Source: JAUIIK01 sp963745675
GTDB taxonomy: Bacteria; Chloroflexota; Chloroflexia; Thermomicrobiales; CFX8
Assembly: GCA_963745675.1 (NCBI GenBank)
Contig: CAVUYM010000015.1
Span: 36,698-100,697 of the forward strand
Direction: 5' to 3'
Length of the DNA: 64,000 nt
This document shows, piece by piece, positions 9,361 to 17,487 of this stretch. The position numbers were made by a program, and so were the translations under genes. The notes below the pieces were generated by a model. That model made no database searches, was not told where the DNA came from, and worked only from the letters and a program-made list of their open reading frames with translations. Every line of letters starts with the position of its first letter. The first letter of the stretch is position 1.

Positions 9361-9861
9361 CTACTTCCCGGGCGGAGGCAGTATTTCGACACCGTATTTT
9401 GCGGCCGTCGCGATCAGGTGGGGAATATCCAGCGGCTCGTCGGATGGCGGCGGCAAGTCCATCGATGGCGCAGGCACGCTCAGGTCACGGAAGAATCCTT
9501 CGAAACCGGCGGGGGCGCACATGTTCAACACCCGCACTTCGTCGGACGCTAGCTCAAAGCGGTGTGGGATTCCCGGCGGCAGGGAGACGAGCGTACCCGG
9601 CCCGGCGTCGATGAAGCGCTCGCCGACCCAGAAGCTCATCCGCCCTTCGAGAACGTAGAATGACTCAACCTCCCGGCTATGGACGTGCATCGGCGGCTCG
9701 GAGCTGAGTCCCTTCCGGCCCACCTCTTCGACGAGCGAGTAGGCACCGCCTGTTTCTTCAGCCGTCGCGAGAAAGGTCAGCAGGTAACCGGAATACCAGA
9801 CAGAACGTTCGAGGTCCGTACGATCTCGCTCGACAATTTCACCCTTGAGCACATCGATCAT
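9361..9861 (-). CDS. cupin-domain protein (divergent from MarR regulator)
   Basis: A single-domain cupin of 166 residues. Motif 1 is complete (HVHSREVESFYVLEG: H-x-H, E, G) and motif 2 is GTLVSLPPGIPH with the third His; the metal site looks intact. The tail AAKYGVEILPPPGK closely matches the tail of the second cupin at 10591-11088, so the two are paralogues. Substrate is unknown; relatives are often oxygenases or small-molecule isomerases of natural-product type. It is transcribed away from a MarR gene across an operator-rich gap, which suggests that regulator controls it. Confidence 0.75.
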   Translation of the reverse strand: MIDVLKGEIVERDRTDLERSVWYSGYLLTFLATAEETGGAYSLVEEVGRKGLSSEPPMHVHSREVESFYVLEGRMSFWVGERFIDAGPGTLVSLPPGIPHRFELASDEVRVLNMCAPAGFEGFFRDLSVPAPSMDLPPPSDEPLDIPHLIATAAKYGVEILPPPGK

Positions 9862-9891
9862 CTCAATCCCTAATCGGTCTATATCAAGATG

Positions 9892-9949
9892 TAGTCAGCC
9901 ATCCTGACTAGTTTGTAATTCATGATGGTAAGCTAACCTGACTAGTTGG
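9892..9949. promoter_or_regulatory. probable MarR operators in the divergent gap
   Basis: A perfect inverted repeat TAGTCAG (9892-9898), 5-base spacer, CTGACTA (9904-9910) is followed by another copy of CCTGACTAG at 9937-9945. Three TGACTAG-type half-sites lie between the cupin start (9861) and the marR start (9964). This is the classic layout for an autoregulating MarR protein that also represses the divergent gene. Confidence 0.6.
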
Positions 9950-9963
9950 TCAAGGGAGGCGAA

Positions 9964-10449
9964 GTGAGCTCTAATTCAGTGAACATGGATCGTATGCTCG
10001 GCGCACTGCTGCGATTGCCCTCACAGGCAATCGTCGAACGGATCGCCCGCGATCTTTCCCGGGCAGGCCACGACGACCTTTCACCGGCTCAGTTCGTCGT
10101 CTTTCAGTATCTTCCTGCCGAGGGCGCACGCACAACGGAACTCGCCGAACGGGCCGGGATTACCAAACAATCCATGAGCGCGTTGGTACAGGCGCTCATC
10201 GCTAACGGCTATCTGGCAAGACAGCCTGATCCATCGGATCGACGAGCAGCGATCATCGTGCGCACCGCGACTGGCTGGGAGATCGAGCGCATCGCGCGCG
10301 AGGCGATCTCCGAGCTCGTCGATGAATGGCGTAATGCGCTGGAGCCGGGTCTGCTGGATGCCGGAATTGAAATGCTCCGCGCCCTCGCGGATTATCTCGA
10401 TTGTCAGGAAGCGACGGCTTACGATTCACAACATAGCGAGGACCGTTGA
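9964..10449 (+). CDS. MarR-family transcriptional regulator
   Basis: A winged-helix regulator of about 161 residues: recognition region RTTELAERAGITKQSMSALVQ, then the wing with the hallmark DPSDRRA. Start is taken as the GTG at 9964 because AAGGGAGG lies six bases upstream; a TTG 18 bases earlier is in frame but would place the ribosome binding site inside the gene. MarR proteins are dimers released from DNA by small phenolic or related ligands. It probably controls itself and the divergent cupin gene through the repeats between them. Confidence 0.85.
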   Translation: MSSNSVNMDRMLGALLRLPSQAIVERIARDLSRAGHDDLSPAQFVVFQYLPAEGARTTELAERAGITKQSMSALVQALIANGYLARQPDPSDRRAAIIVRTATGWEIERIAREAISELVDEWRNALEPGLLDAGIEMLRALADYLDCQEATAYDSQHSEDR

Positions 10450-10521
10450 GATGAATGCCTGATCCCCGAAGCTGCCTTGGCGCGCACGCTCGATTCCAGA
10501 CAGGCAATCCATGAAATAACG

Positions 10522-10551
10522 CGAGGCTCCCGTTCTATGTCGGGAGCCTCG
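10522..10551. terminator. bidirectional terminator between marR-type gene and second cupin
   Basis: A perfect 11-base stem CGAGGCTCCCG (10522-10532) / CGGGAGCCTCG (10541-10551) with an 8-base loop lies between two convergent genes, followed on the plus strand by TTGGGTCTTTCT. Confidence 0.75.
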
Positions 10552-10590
10552 TTGGGTCTTTCTACTTCGATTGTCGGAACAGCAGTCGTG

Positions 10591-11088
10591 CTACTCCGCT
10601 GGCGGTGGCAGGATCTCGATACCGTACCTGGCGGCGGCGGCCATGAGACGGTCGAAATCCGGTGGACCGGACGGTGAACCTGGATTGAGGGGGTCCTCCA
10701 CCAGGTCACCAGCTTCGGAGAAAAATCGTTCGTGGACGCCTCCTGGCATCGTCAGGACCAGGGTCCGGCCAGGAGTTTCGCCAACATTGCGATACGCGTG
10801 CGGTATGCCGCGGAAAGTCCGCGCGCAGTCACCCGGACCCAGGTTGTGTACCTCTCCATTGATTTCAAACGCGTACTGTCCTTCGAGGATGTAGAACGTT
10901 TCATCGTCGTTGTGCTCTATGTGCGGCGGAACGCCAGCACCGGGCGGAGTGCGCACGTCGAACATCGCGTAGGCGCCGCCGGTTTCTTCACCTGTTGCGA
11001 TAAATCTGACGATGTCCTCAATTACGCGGTAAGTCTTGCCGGCATTGGCATTGACGATTCCGGCCAGACCCTGTTGCTGAATCACCAT
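10591..11088 (-). CDS. cupin-domain protein (divergent from TetR regulator)
   Basis: A second single-domain cupin of 165 residues, paralogous to the one at 9361-9861 (shared ATGEETGGAY-like strand and tail YGIEILPPP). Motif 1 reads HIEHNDDETFYILEG, so the second His of the usual H-x-H is replaced by Glu, which may change metal preference; motif 2 has GIPHAYRN. Start at 11088 is chosen because AGGAGG sits five bases upstream; an in-frame start 39 bases further upstream would swallow that site and the operator. It is divergent from a TetR gene that probably represses it. The reaction is unknown. Confidence 0.75.
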   Translation of the reverse strand: MVIQQQGLAGIVNANAGKTYRVIEDIVRFIATGEETGGAYAMFDVRTPPGAGVPPHIEHNDDETFYILEGQYAFEINGEVHNLGPGDCARTFRGIPHAYRNVGETPGRTLVLTMPGGVHERFFSEAGDLVEDPLNPGSPSGPPDFDRLMAAAARYGIEILPPPAE

Positions 11089-11118
11089 CTCAACCTCCTT
11101 TGGTTGATAATTAGACCG

Positions 11119-11146
11119 TTGTCTCATCGTGAGACTGTGGTATCAT
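11119..11146 (+). promoter_or_regulatory. TetR promoter with palindromic operator
   Basis: TTGTCT (11119-11124), a 16-base spacer and TATCAT (11141-11146) resemble a promoter. The spacer region carries the palindrome GTCTCA-TCG-TGAGAC (11121-11135), a natural operator for the adjacent TetR protein. Transcription would begin near 11153, the ATG itself, so the mRNA may be leaderless. Confidence 0.5.
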
Positions 11147-11152
11147 AAGGCT

Positions 11153-11767
11153 ATGAAAGCAAGAAGTCAAGAGGGACGAGTCAACCAAAAACGAAGGACC
11201 AGAGCGGCACTTGTAGCTGCCGCAATCGAACTGGTCGAGGCCGGTGCGATACCGACGATTCCAGAGGTGGCCGACGCCACCGGAATCTCGCGAGCGACGG
11301 CCTACCGCTATTTTTCGAGCCAGGAGAGCATGCTGCTCGAAACGATGCTCGAGCGGGCAATGCCTGAGATCGATCGTGTCGTCAGAGACTGGGATGAGTC
11401 GGACGACGCGGCTGCCCGGCTGGATCAGCTTGTCGAGACGACCCTCTACGTTGTGATCGCTAATGACACGAGCTTTCGGGCGATGTTACGAGCTTCGCTC
11501 GACCCACAAATGGCGGAAGGCAAGGTCCGTCGCGGAGGACGGATCGTCTGGCTCGAGCAGGCGTTGGAACCGGCACGCGATCAGTTCACAGCTCCGGAGT
11601 TCCGGCGGCTACTCAATGGATTGACGCCCTATGTCGGGATTGAAGCACTCGTGTCACTCTGTGACATTGCCGCCCTGACCCCTGAGCAAGCAGTCGAAAC
11701 CGCGAGATGGGCAAGCGGTGCGCTACTACGATCAGCTCTCGCGGAAGCGAAAGGCACGGGCAAGTAA
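11153..11767 (+). CDS. TetR-family transcriptional regulator
   Basis: About 204 residues. The N-terminal helix-turn-helix is clear: TIPEVADATGISRATAYRYF, with the typical YRYF end of the recognition helix. The C-terminal ligand domain is divergent as usual. The ATG at 11153 is preferred to one at 11129, which would overlap the operator. It is divergent from a cupin gene and probably represses both. A degraded copy of the ligand domain of a close relative lies at 13229-13366, near the MFS gene downstream, so a TetR-pump arrangement may once have been duplicated here. Confidence 0.85.
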   Translation: MKARSQEGRVNQKRRTRAALVAAAIELVEAGAIPTIPEVADATGISRATAYRYFSSQESMLLETMLERAMPEIDRVVRDWDESDDAAARLDQLVETTLYVVIANDTSFRAMLRASLDPQMAEGKVRRGGRIVWLEQALEPARDQFTAPEFRRLLNGLTPYVGIEALVSLCDIAALTPEQAVETARWASGALLRSALAEAKGTGK

Positions 11768-11853
11768 CGCACCATTTCCTCCGAAGACGAGCTTGAACTA
11801 GCATGTGGAACATCTCCTGGCCCGCGCGTCAATTGCCACAAATCCAACGACGG

Positions 11854-13117
11854 TTAGACCACCTGCACCACGGCCTCGCGAACGGCGAGATAGCGGCGCA
11901 CGAAGAGCATCGCGATGACCAGCGGGATGGTGCCGATGATGGCTACAAGAAGCGGTAGCGACGGGTCGACAACGTAGAGGGCGCCGGCGATGAAGGGGGC
12001 GACCGCGTAGCCGCCACCGCCGAGCACCTCCAGCAGGGCGAAGGCGCGCGACCGCAAGCGGCTTGGCGTCACCTCGCCAAGCGCGGAGTAGATCAGACTC
12101 CAGGATACGAGGTAGCCGCCTCGGAAGAGGAACGCGAGCTCCGAAAATCCAGATGCTTCCGCCGAAATAGAACAACAGAAACGCGACCGGGCAGAGCAGC
12201 GTCGAAAGTAGCAACGCGTTCCACGGCCGGGATAGCCCCTTGACGCGAGCGATGGCGACTCCGAGGATCACGCTGCCGAGCGCGAAGACCGAACCGAACT
12301 GACCGATCGCGCGGATGCCGACCCCATGCACGTCCTGCAAGTAGTTGGGAACGAGGGTAAATCCGGTCGTCAGAACGAGCAACAGTGCCATGAAGACGCC
12401 ACAGACGATGAGGATCGGTCGGAAGGCGAACACATCGCGATAGCCGCCGCCCGGTTCGTCGTCAACCGATATTTCGACTGGTCGCAGGCGCGTGAAGAAG
12501 ATCACCGAGATTGCCGAAGCGGCCGCAGCAGCGAAATAGATCGCCCGCAGTGCAACGCCATCAGCCAGCGGGCCGGCCAGCAACGGCGAGATGATCAGCG
12601 CGGAGCTGGGGCCGACGGTGTAGATCAGCGTGAAGGCGCGTGTGCGCGTCGCGTCGTCGGACGAGTCAGCAATCGCCTTCGATATGACTGGAAACGAAAC
12701 ATTTCCGACTGACATGATCAGAATAGCCGGCAGAAGCTGCCACCACTCCTGCGCCAGACCGTAGAGCACGAGTCCGACTACCGTCATACTGCGGCCACCA
12801 ACGATCAGCGTGCGCATCGGAATGCGGTCGGCGATCCAGCCGGCGGGGGCCAGGAAGAAGAGTCGCACTAGACCCTGGACGCCGATGACGACGCCAACCA
12901 GACCCGGCGATGCGCCGAGAGACTCGATGTACAGCGGACTCAACGTCTGATAGAAGCCAACCGACAACTCATTGAAGAGCATCGCCCAGAAGATGATGAG
13001 ATTCGTGTGCGGCAGCCCGAGGCCCGGCCTCCGAAGACGGCGTTCTGTGATCGGTCGCCTGGCCAACCTGGGGCGCCTGCGCCGTCGACTTTTCTTTTCA
13101 GGCTCTGCCACGCTCAC
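11854..13117 (-). CDS. MFS transporter (one frameshift as sequenced)
   Basis: A twelve-helix major facilitator protein. The first half shows LFNELSVGFYQTLSPLY and the loop 2-3 signature GWIADRIPMRTLIVGGR; the second half shows YLQDVHGVGIRAIGQFGS. Frame is lost at the A4 tract near 12144-12147; a fifth A (T on the coding strand) would join IWIF directly to SELAFLFRGGYLVSWS and run to the stop at 11854. This is a clear homopolymer-type indel. The likely start is the GTG at 13117; the same frame is open to 13243 but the extra residues look non-conserved. Substrate is unknown; drug or metabolite export is common in the family. Confidence 0.75.
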
Positions 13118-13228
13118 CCCGCACCGGGCAATGAAATCAGCCGCGCCAGAAGTGGCGAGGAGAACTGTAGCAGGCGGGAGCCCATAGGGGGTGGATTCCC
13201 AGGAGCTATCGAAGGTATTCCGCCACAC

Positions 13229-13366
13229 GTCCGTGCTGCCCAACTGGATCAGTTCGTGGCGGCATCAGCCTCGTTATCGCGAACGATGCCAGCTTCCGGG
13301 CGACGCTGCCGGATCTGCGCGCTTCGTATATGGCGCAAGGCGATGTGCGGCGGGTCGGTTTGACCT
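13229..13366 (+). pseudogene. remnant of a TetR-family ligand domain
   Basis: In two plus-strand frames the translation reads RAAQLDQFV and then LVIANDASFRATL, continuing ASYMAQGDVRRVG. This matches the intact TetR protein at 11153-11767 (ARLDQLV, VVIANDTSFRAML, PQMAEGKVRRGG) residue for residue over about 45 positions. There is no helix-turn-helix upstream and a stop follows, so only an internal piece survives. It is probably the residue of a duplicated regulator. Confidence 0.55.
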
Positions 13367-13535
13367 AGCCGCGACGGGCGCCGCGATGCTGCCGACAACC
13401 ACCCTAATAGCCTTGAATTGCGACTGCTCTGCGAAAGATCCTTCTGAGCACCTGTAAGAAAAAACCGACTCACCGGTCCTACCACCAACAACGCCGACGA
13501 ACGGCGCATCGAGACTGATGAGAAGGGACGCTCCA

Positions 13536-15434
13536 ATGCAAGGCACACGGATTACCATCTTCGCGCTACTTTTCACTTTGCTTACTACCACTTTGCTCGG
13601 CCCGCTCGGTGCTGCGGCGCAAACGCAGCCATCGCGCATACCGGACGGCGCACGTGGTGGAGTCTGTCAACCAATCGATACGGATGAACTTGCAGCCCCG
13701 TACATCTTCAAATACGGTCTCAACGGCGATACGCTGCAGGAAGACTTCTTCAGCAAAGAGAACCCGAACAGCTACCGCAACCAGAACTTCCGACCGACTC
13801 GGCTGACCGGCTACCTCGCCGGTAAAGACAATCTATTCATGACCAAGTGGGTCCAGCATGGCGAGGGCAACTGGTACAGCTGGTTCGGGATGACCGGCGA
13901 TGATTTCCACCAGCACTATCTCGAGCTCCGCCACAACTACCGCCCAATCGACGTCAGCGGCTACAACACTGCCAAGGGCGAGACCCGTTACAACGTCATC
14001 TGGGAAGAGAATCTCGCTGGAGTGGACTGGAAGATCCACCGTGACGTCAGCCGCGCCGGCATGCAGAATCTCGTCAACGACTATGCGAAAAAGGGCTACG
14101 TCCCGGTCGTCGTCGAAGGCTACATCCGCGATGGCCGCCTCAACTTCATCTCGATCTGGGAGCGTGGCGACTGCCGCTGGAAGATGCACAATGACATGAG
14201 CCGCGAGGAGTACCAGCTCAAGCTTGACGAATACGAGAACCAACTGCGCCCGGTTCACGTCGACGCCTACGTCAACGAGGGCGAAGTGCGCTACTCGGCC
14301 ATCTGGTATGGCATCGATGGTCCGGCCTATGAACTGCGATCGAACCGCGACTGGTATCTCTTCCAGCGCCTCTTCAACAACTACCGCGCTGAGGGCTATG
14401 TGATCGACACCTTCTTCGCCGTTGACGATCCCAGCGGCTGGACACGCTATGGCGGGCTCTGGGCCTTCAACACGCCTCTGCCTGTCGACGAGACATCGTC
14501 ACTAGCAAGCAGAGTTGCCTACCATGTCGACCGTGTTCCTGGACGGGCCGGTGCAGCAGTCGTCGATCTGAAGTCGGGCGACTCGATATTCAGCCACGCC
14601 GACGCGCCCTACGGCACATCCAGCACGATCAAGATCGCCATCCTCTACGCGCTGCTAAGGAAAGCAGACGCTGAGGGTATCGATCTCGATAGCACATTCA
14701 TAAACGTCGGTGAAAAGTATGGCTCGAACGGTGGCAATCTCCTCAACGAGGACAGCCTCTACCTGCTCAGCTACCTCGTCCAGATCATGATCGACAACAG
14801 CCACAACTGGGCCACTAATCGCCTGATCGACTACGTCGGCGTCGACCAGATCAACCAGGAACTGGATAATCTCGGCATCAAGACGACCCGCATCCAGCGC
14901 TACATGACCGGCGGCGGCGCTCCGAGTATGCACGGCCAGTCCGACCCGGTCGGCGACCTGATGGCCGGCTACGACAACTTCGGCACACCACGCGAGTTCG
15001 CCATATTGTTGCAGGCTGTATACGACAACGACGGACTCCTGACCAACGACGCCCGCCAGCGCTTCTTCGATGTGCTCGGGAATGCGAACAAAGGCTTCGC
15101 TTCGGCCGTCCTCGGCGAAGGGGTAGATAGCAACTGGAACGACGTCATCAAGATCTACAACAAGGCCGGCAGCAATGACTTCGCGGATATCAGCGCAGGC
15201 GATGTCGCTCACCGTCCCCAAATCGACGACGACTTCGCGCAGCGCAGCGAAGCTGGTTACCTGGAGTTCGATGGCGACAATATGGTCATCTACGCTGTCT
15301 TCGTCGACGAACTGGATGTCGGCGCAACCAACCCGGCGGGCAGCGATGCCATAAAATGCATCCCTTATGAAATCGCCAAGGACTACTCGGGACTCTCAAC
15401 TGGCGTCGTCCCCGATGAGTGCGCCTACCCATAG
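13536..15434 (+). CDS. secreted serine hydrolase with tandem repeats and beta-lactamase-like domain
   Basis: A 632-residue exported protein. Residues 1-30 form a signal peptide ending near GAAAQ. Residues about 50-310 hold five tandem repeats with Y-x-G..R-Y-x-x-I-W patterns (for example KGETRYNVIW, EGEVRYSAIW), as in bacterial tandem repeat domain 1 proteins. The C-terminal half is a class A beta-lactamase-like hydrolase: STIK with S363 and K366, SHN at 422-424, and KAG at 543-545. Known repeat-fused relatives include polyglycine hydrolases, so it may be a protease or esterase rather than a resistance enzyme. The ATG at 13536 has AGAAGGGA upstream. A strong terminator follows. Confidence 0.8.
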   Translation: MQGTRITIFALLFTLLTTTLLGPLGAAAQTQPSRIPDGARGGVCQPIDTDELAAPYIFKYGLNGDTLQEDFFSKENPNSYRNQNFRPTRLTGYLAGKDNLFMTKWVQHGEGNWYSWFGMTGDDFHQHYLELRHNYRPIDVSGYNTAKGETRYNVIWEENLAGVDWKIHRDVSRAGMQNLVNDYAKKGYVPVVVEGYIRDGRLNFISIWERGDCRWKMHNDMSREEYQLKLDEYENQLRPVHVDAYVNEGEVRYSAIWYGIDGPAYELRSNRDWYLFQRLFNNYRAEGYVIDTFFAVDDPSGWTRYGGLWAFNTPLPVDETSSLASRVAYHVDRVPGRAGAAVVDLKSGDSIFSHADAPYGTSSTIKIAILYALLRKADAEGIDLDSTFINVGEKYGSNGGNLLNEDSLYLLSYLVQIMIDNSHNWATNRLIDYVGVDQINQELDNLGIKTTRIQRYMTGGGAPSMHGQSDPVGDLMAGYDNFGTPREFAILLQAVYDNDGLLTNDARQRFFDVLGNANKGFASAVLGEGVDSNWNDVIKIYNKAGSNDFADISAGDVAHRPQIDDDFAQRSEAGYLEFDGDNMVIYAVFVDELDVGATNPAGSDAIKCIPYEIAKDYSGLSTGVVPDECAYP

Positions 15435-15454
15435 GCCATCTCAAAGAATTCACA

Positions 15455-15480
15455 ACTGCCCGATCTCTTGGTCGGGCAGT
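15455..15480. terminator. bidirectional terminator after the serine hydrolase
   Basis: A perfect 9-base stem ACTGCCCGA (15455-15463) / TCGGGCAGT (15472-15480) with an 8-base loop, between convergent genes; CTCGCATTTC follows on the plus strand. Confidence 0.7.
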
Positions 15481-15511
15481 CTCGCATTTCCATTTATTTG
15501 CAGGGACCGCC

Positions 15512-16054
15512 TCAATCGATCCAGTCGAGAGCTGCAAACTGTTCCGCATGCTCCCACTCGTGCATCCCGTGAAGGAGGAGCAATCCGCGGACTCCCGGTT
15601 CGCCAAGGCCGTCGATCCTGATTCGGGTATCCCGTTTCACCTGGCTGGCCATCTTCAGCGCCCGCTCGAGTTCGACGTCACACTGGTCGAGCAGCGCCAG
15701 CGTCGCTTTTCGGTCCAAAACCCTCGCTTCCACCTCTTCGTCGGGTGCGCCTCCCGGGTCGGCCCCGGCGAGTTGCTGGAGCGCGAGTTGCAGCCAGAAC
15801 ATCATCTCGAGCAAGTGACTGGCCAGCTCCCCTGCTGACCAGACTGGTTCACCATCCTCGTCGGGCGGCTGCGGTTCGAATGCCCTGGCAGGCAGCATCG
15901 CGACCGTCTCTCGTATCTCCTGGCGGGCTTCGTGAATCGTCTCGACCAGTTCCGCCTCGGAGTATTTCGACGCTACACCTTCGATCGTCTGCTGCCGTCG
16001 GACAAAGACAGTATCTTCCAGTTCAAGTAGATGGTCCCGGTCAATTGAAGCCAT
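15512..16054 (-). CDS. DinB-like four-helix protein
   Basis: A 180-residue helical protein of the DinB/YfiT metalloenzyme superfamily. One metal His is likely in ELASHLLEM and the others in LLLLHGMHEWEHAEQ near the C-terminus, the usual triad location. Members include thiol S-transferases and many proteins of unknown activity. It is divergent from the GNAT gene; the two starts are about 136 bases apart if the GNAT start is 16191. Confidence 0.7.
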   Translation of the reverse strand: MASIDRDHLLELEDTVFVRRQQTIEGVASKYSEAELVETIHEARQEIRETVAMLPARAFEPQPPDEDGEPVWSAGELASHLLEMMFWLQLALQQLAGADPGGAPDEEVEARVLDRKATLALLDQCDVELERALKMASQVKRDTRIRIDGLGEPGVRGLLLLHGMHEWEHAEQFAALDWID

Positions 16055-16190
16055 GTCGGTAGCTCATCCTCTCCGCCAACGTCGTACAGTGATGACACCA
16101 CATGGAGATGTCCGTCTCCAATGGATCGGCCTGTCAGTGTTGCGCGCCGAGATTGCATTGATACCGCTACCGGGAAGGAAACCTTCGCAG

Positions 16191-16937
16191 ATGGCCGATC
16201 TCTTGTCAGTCGCGGCAATGAACAACGTCCTCCAGAGCGAAGCAGTCCTGGCGGCGCTTGGCTCCGCCGGTTCGTTTACCGACGCGTTTTGGTCCAACGG
16301 CCACTCCTTTGATATTCCCTATGCGAACGGCGCAACCCTCGGAGGTGAGGCGAAGAAGGTACAGCACCTTCAAGCGATTGAAGAGCTGACCGCGTCGCGT
16401 ACCGACCTGCCCGCAACCCACATCATGGACTCGCGAGCGACGCTCGACCTGGTGCCGCTCGGATATGAGGTGAGGCTAGCCGATGAGTGGTTCGTTCGGG
16501 ACGGCGGGAATGAAACGGATGCCGCGCCACCTCCTGTGTTGATCGAGATCGTGTCGAGCGCTGCCGGGATGGCCGAATTCGAAGCAGCGAGTGTGGCCGG
16601 GTTTGGCGGCGATCCGCCCGAGGTCCCTGGACATACCTATCCAGCGTCGCTTCTATCTGACGAGCGCTTCACCATGTTCTGTACACGGGTTGACGGCGAG
16701 ATCGCGTCCGGCGTCTTCCTCTTCCGCGATCCAGAGTGCACCGGAGTATTCACCTTCTTCACCTTACCCTCCCATCGAGGGCAAGGTCTGGGAAGCGCAG
16801 TCCTGCGGCATGCCCTGAGCCATGCCCCGGATCTCCCGCTGGCCACCAATCCCTCATCCATGTCACGCGGCATTTTCGAGCGGTTGGGATTTCGGGCGAT
16901 CGGCGAACGGCGTATCTGGGTGACCGAAAAGCATTAA
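16191..16937 (+). CDS. GNAT-family N-acetyltransferase
   Basis: The C-terminal half has the acetyl-CoA loop HRGQGLGSAV and the final FERLGFRAIGERRIW typical of GNAT enzymes; the acceptor is unknown. The ATG at 16191 gives 248 residues and leaves room for a divergent promoter. The same frame is open to an ATG at 16053, which would overlap the start codon of the DinB-like gene, so the shorter form is preferred without proof. The N-terminal half is long for a simple GNAT and may be a second, degenerate acetyltransferase lobe. It is convergent with the next cupin gene, only eight bases away. Confidence 0.75.
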   Translation: MADLLSVAAMNNVLQSEAVLAALGSAGSFTDAFWSNGHSFDIPYANGATLGGEAKKVQHLQAIEELTASRTDLPATHIMDSRATLDLVPLGYEVRLADEWFVRDGGNETDAAPPPVLIEIVSSAAGMAEFEAASVAGFGGDPPEVPGHTYPASLLSDERFTMFCTRVDGEIASGVFLFRDPECTGVFTFFTLPSHRGQGLGSAVLRHALSHAPDLPLATNPSSMSRGIFERLGFRAIGERRIWVTEKH

Positions 16938-16945
16938 CCTGCAGA

Positions 16946-17323
16946 CTACACGTCGTCGCTCATCGGCGGTGCATCTCCGGAATCGGCGGGTAGCCAGCTG
17001 ATCGTCAGCAGAAAGGCTCCAGCTTCCAGGGCACGTACAGAGTGGCGCACATCCGTCTGAATCGATAGTAGGTCTCCGGCAGCAAGCTGCCTGGAATCGT
17101 TACCGGCTATGTCAACTTCGAACGAGCCCGTAAGTGCGTGGATGGTGATAGGTCCGGGAGCGCTGTGCTCATGGAGCTCTGCGCCGGATCGCATGGTGAT
17201 GAGCACGACCCTCAACCGATCGGACTTGATTAGCGTCTCCGCGCGCCTTCCGCTCCGCGAATCCTCCGGTTCTAGCCGCGCGATCTCATCCTTCAAACGT
17301 ACCTCGCCCAGTATGGCTTCCAC
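16946..17323 (-). CDS. small cupin-domain protein
   Basis: A 125-residue single cupin. Motif 1 is ELHEHSAPGPITIHALTG, with H-x-H but no Glu at the usual place; motif 2 is GDLLSIQTDVRHSV with the third His. It is not close to the two paralogous cupins at 9.4 and 10.6 kb. Function is unknown. Confidence 0.65.
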   Translation of the reverse strand: MEAILGEVRLKDEIARLEPEDSRSGRRAETLIKSDRLRVVLITMRSGAELHEHSAPGPITIHALTGSFEVDIAGNDSRQLAAGDLLSIQTDVRHSVRALEAGAFLLTISWLPADSGDAPPMSDDV

Positions 17324-17487
17324 CGCTTCTTACTCCTTCGCGCGTCTTCTCAGGCAACCCGACATCACGAAAGTCTAGCGTCCACATCGAGCGAGCGGTC
17401 TTGCTCTGGCGGGGTTCAGCCTCTTCAACCGAGGGCCCACCCCTGCTACGATGCCCGTCATGGGTCTAACAAGAGAAAGGGCAACAC

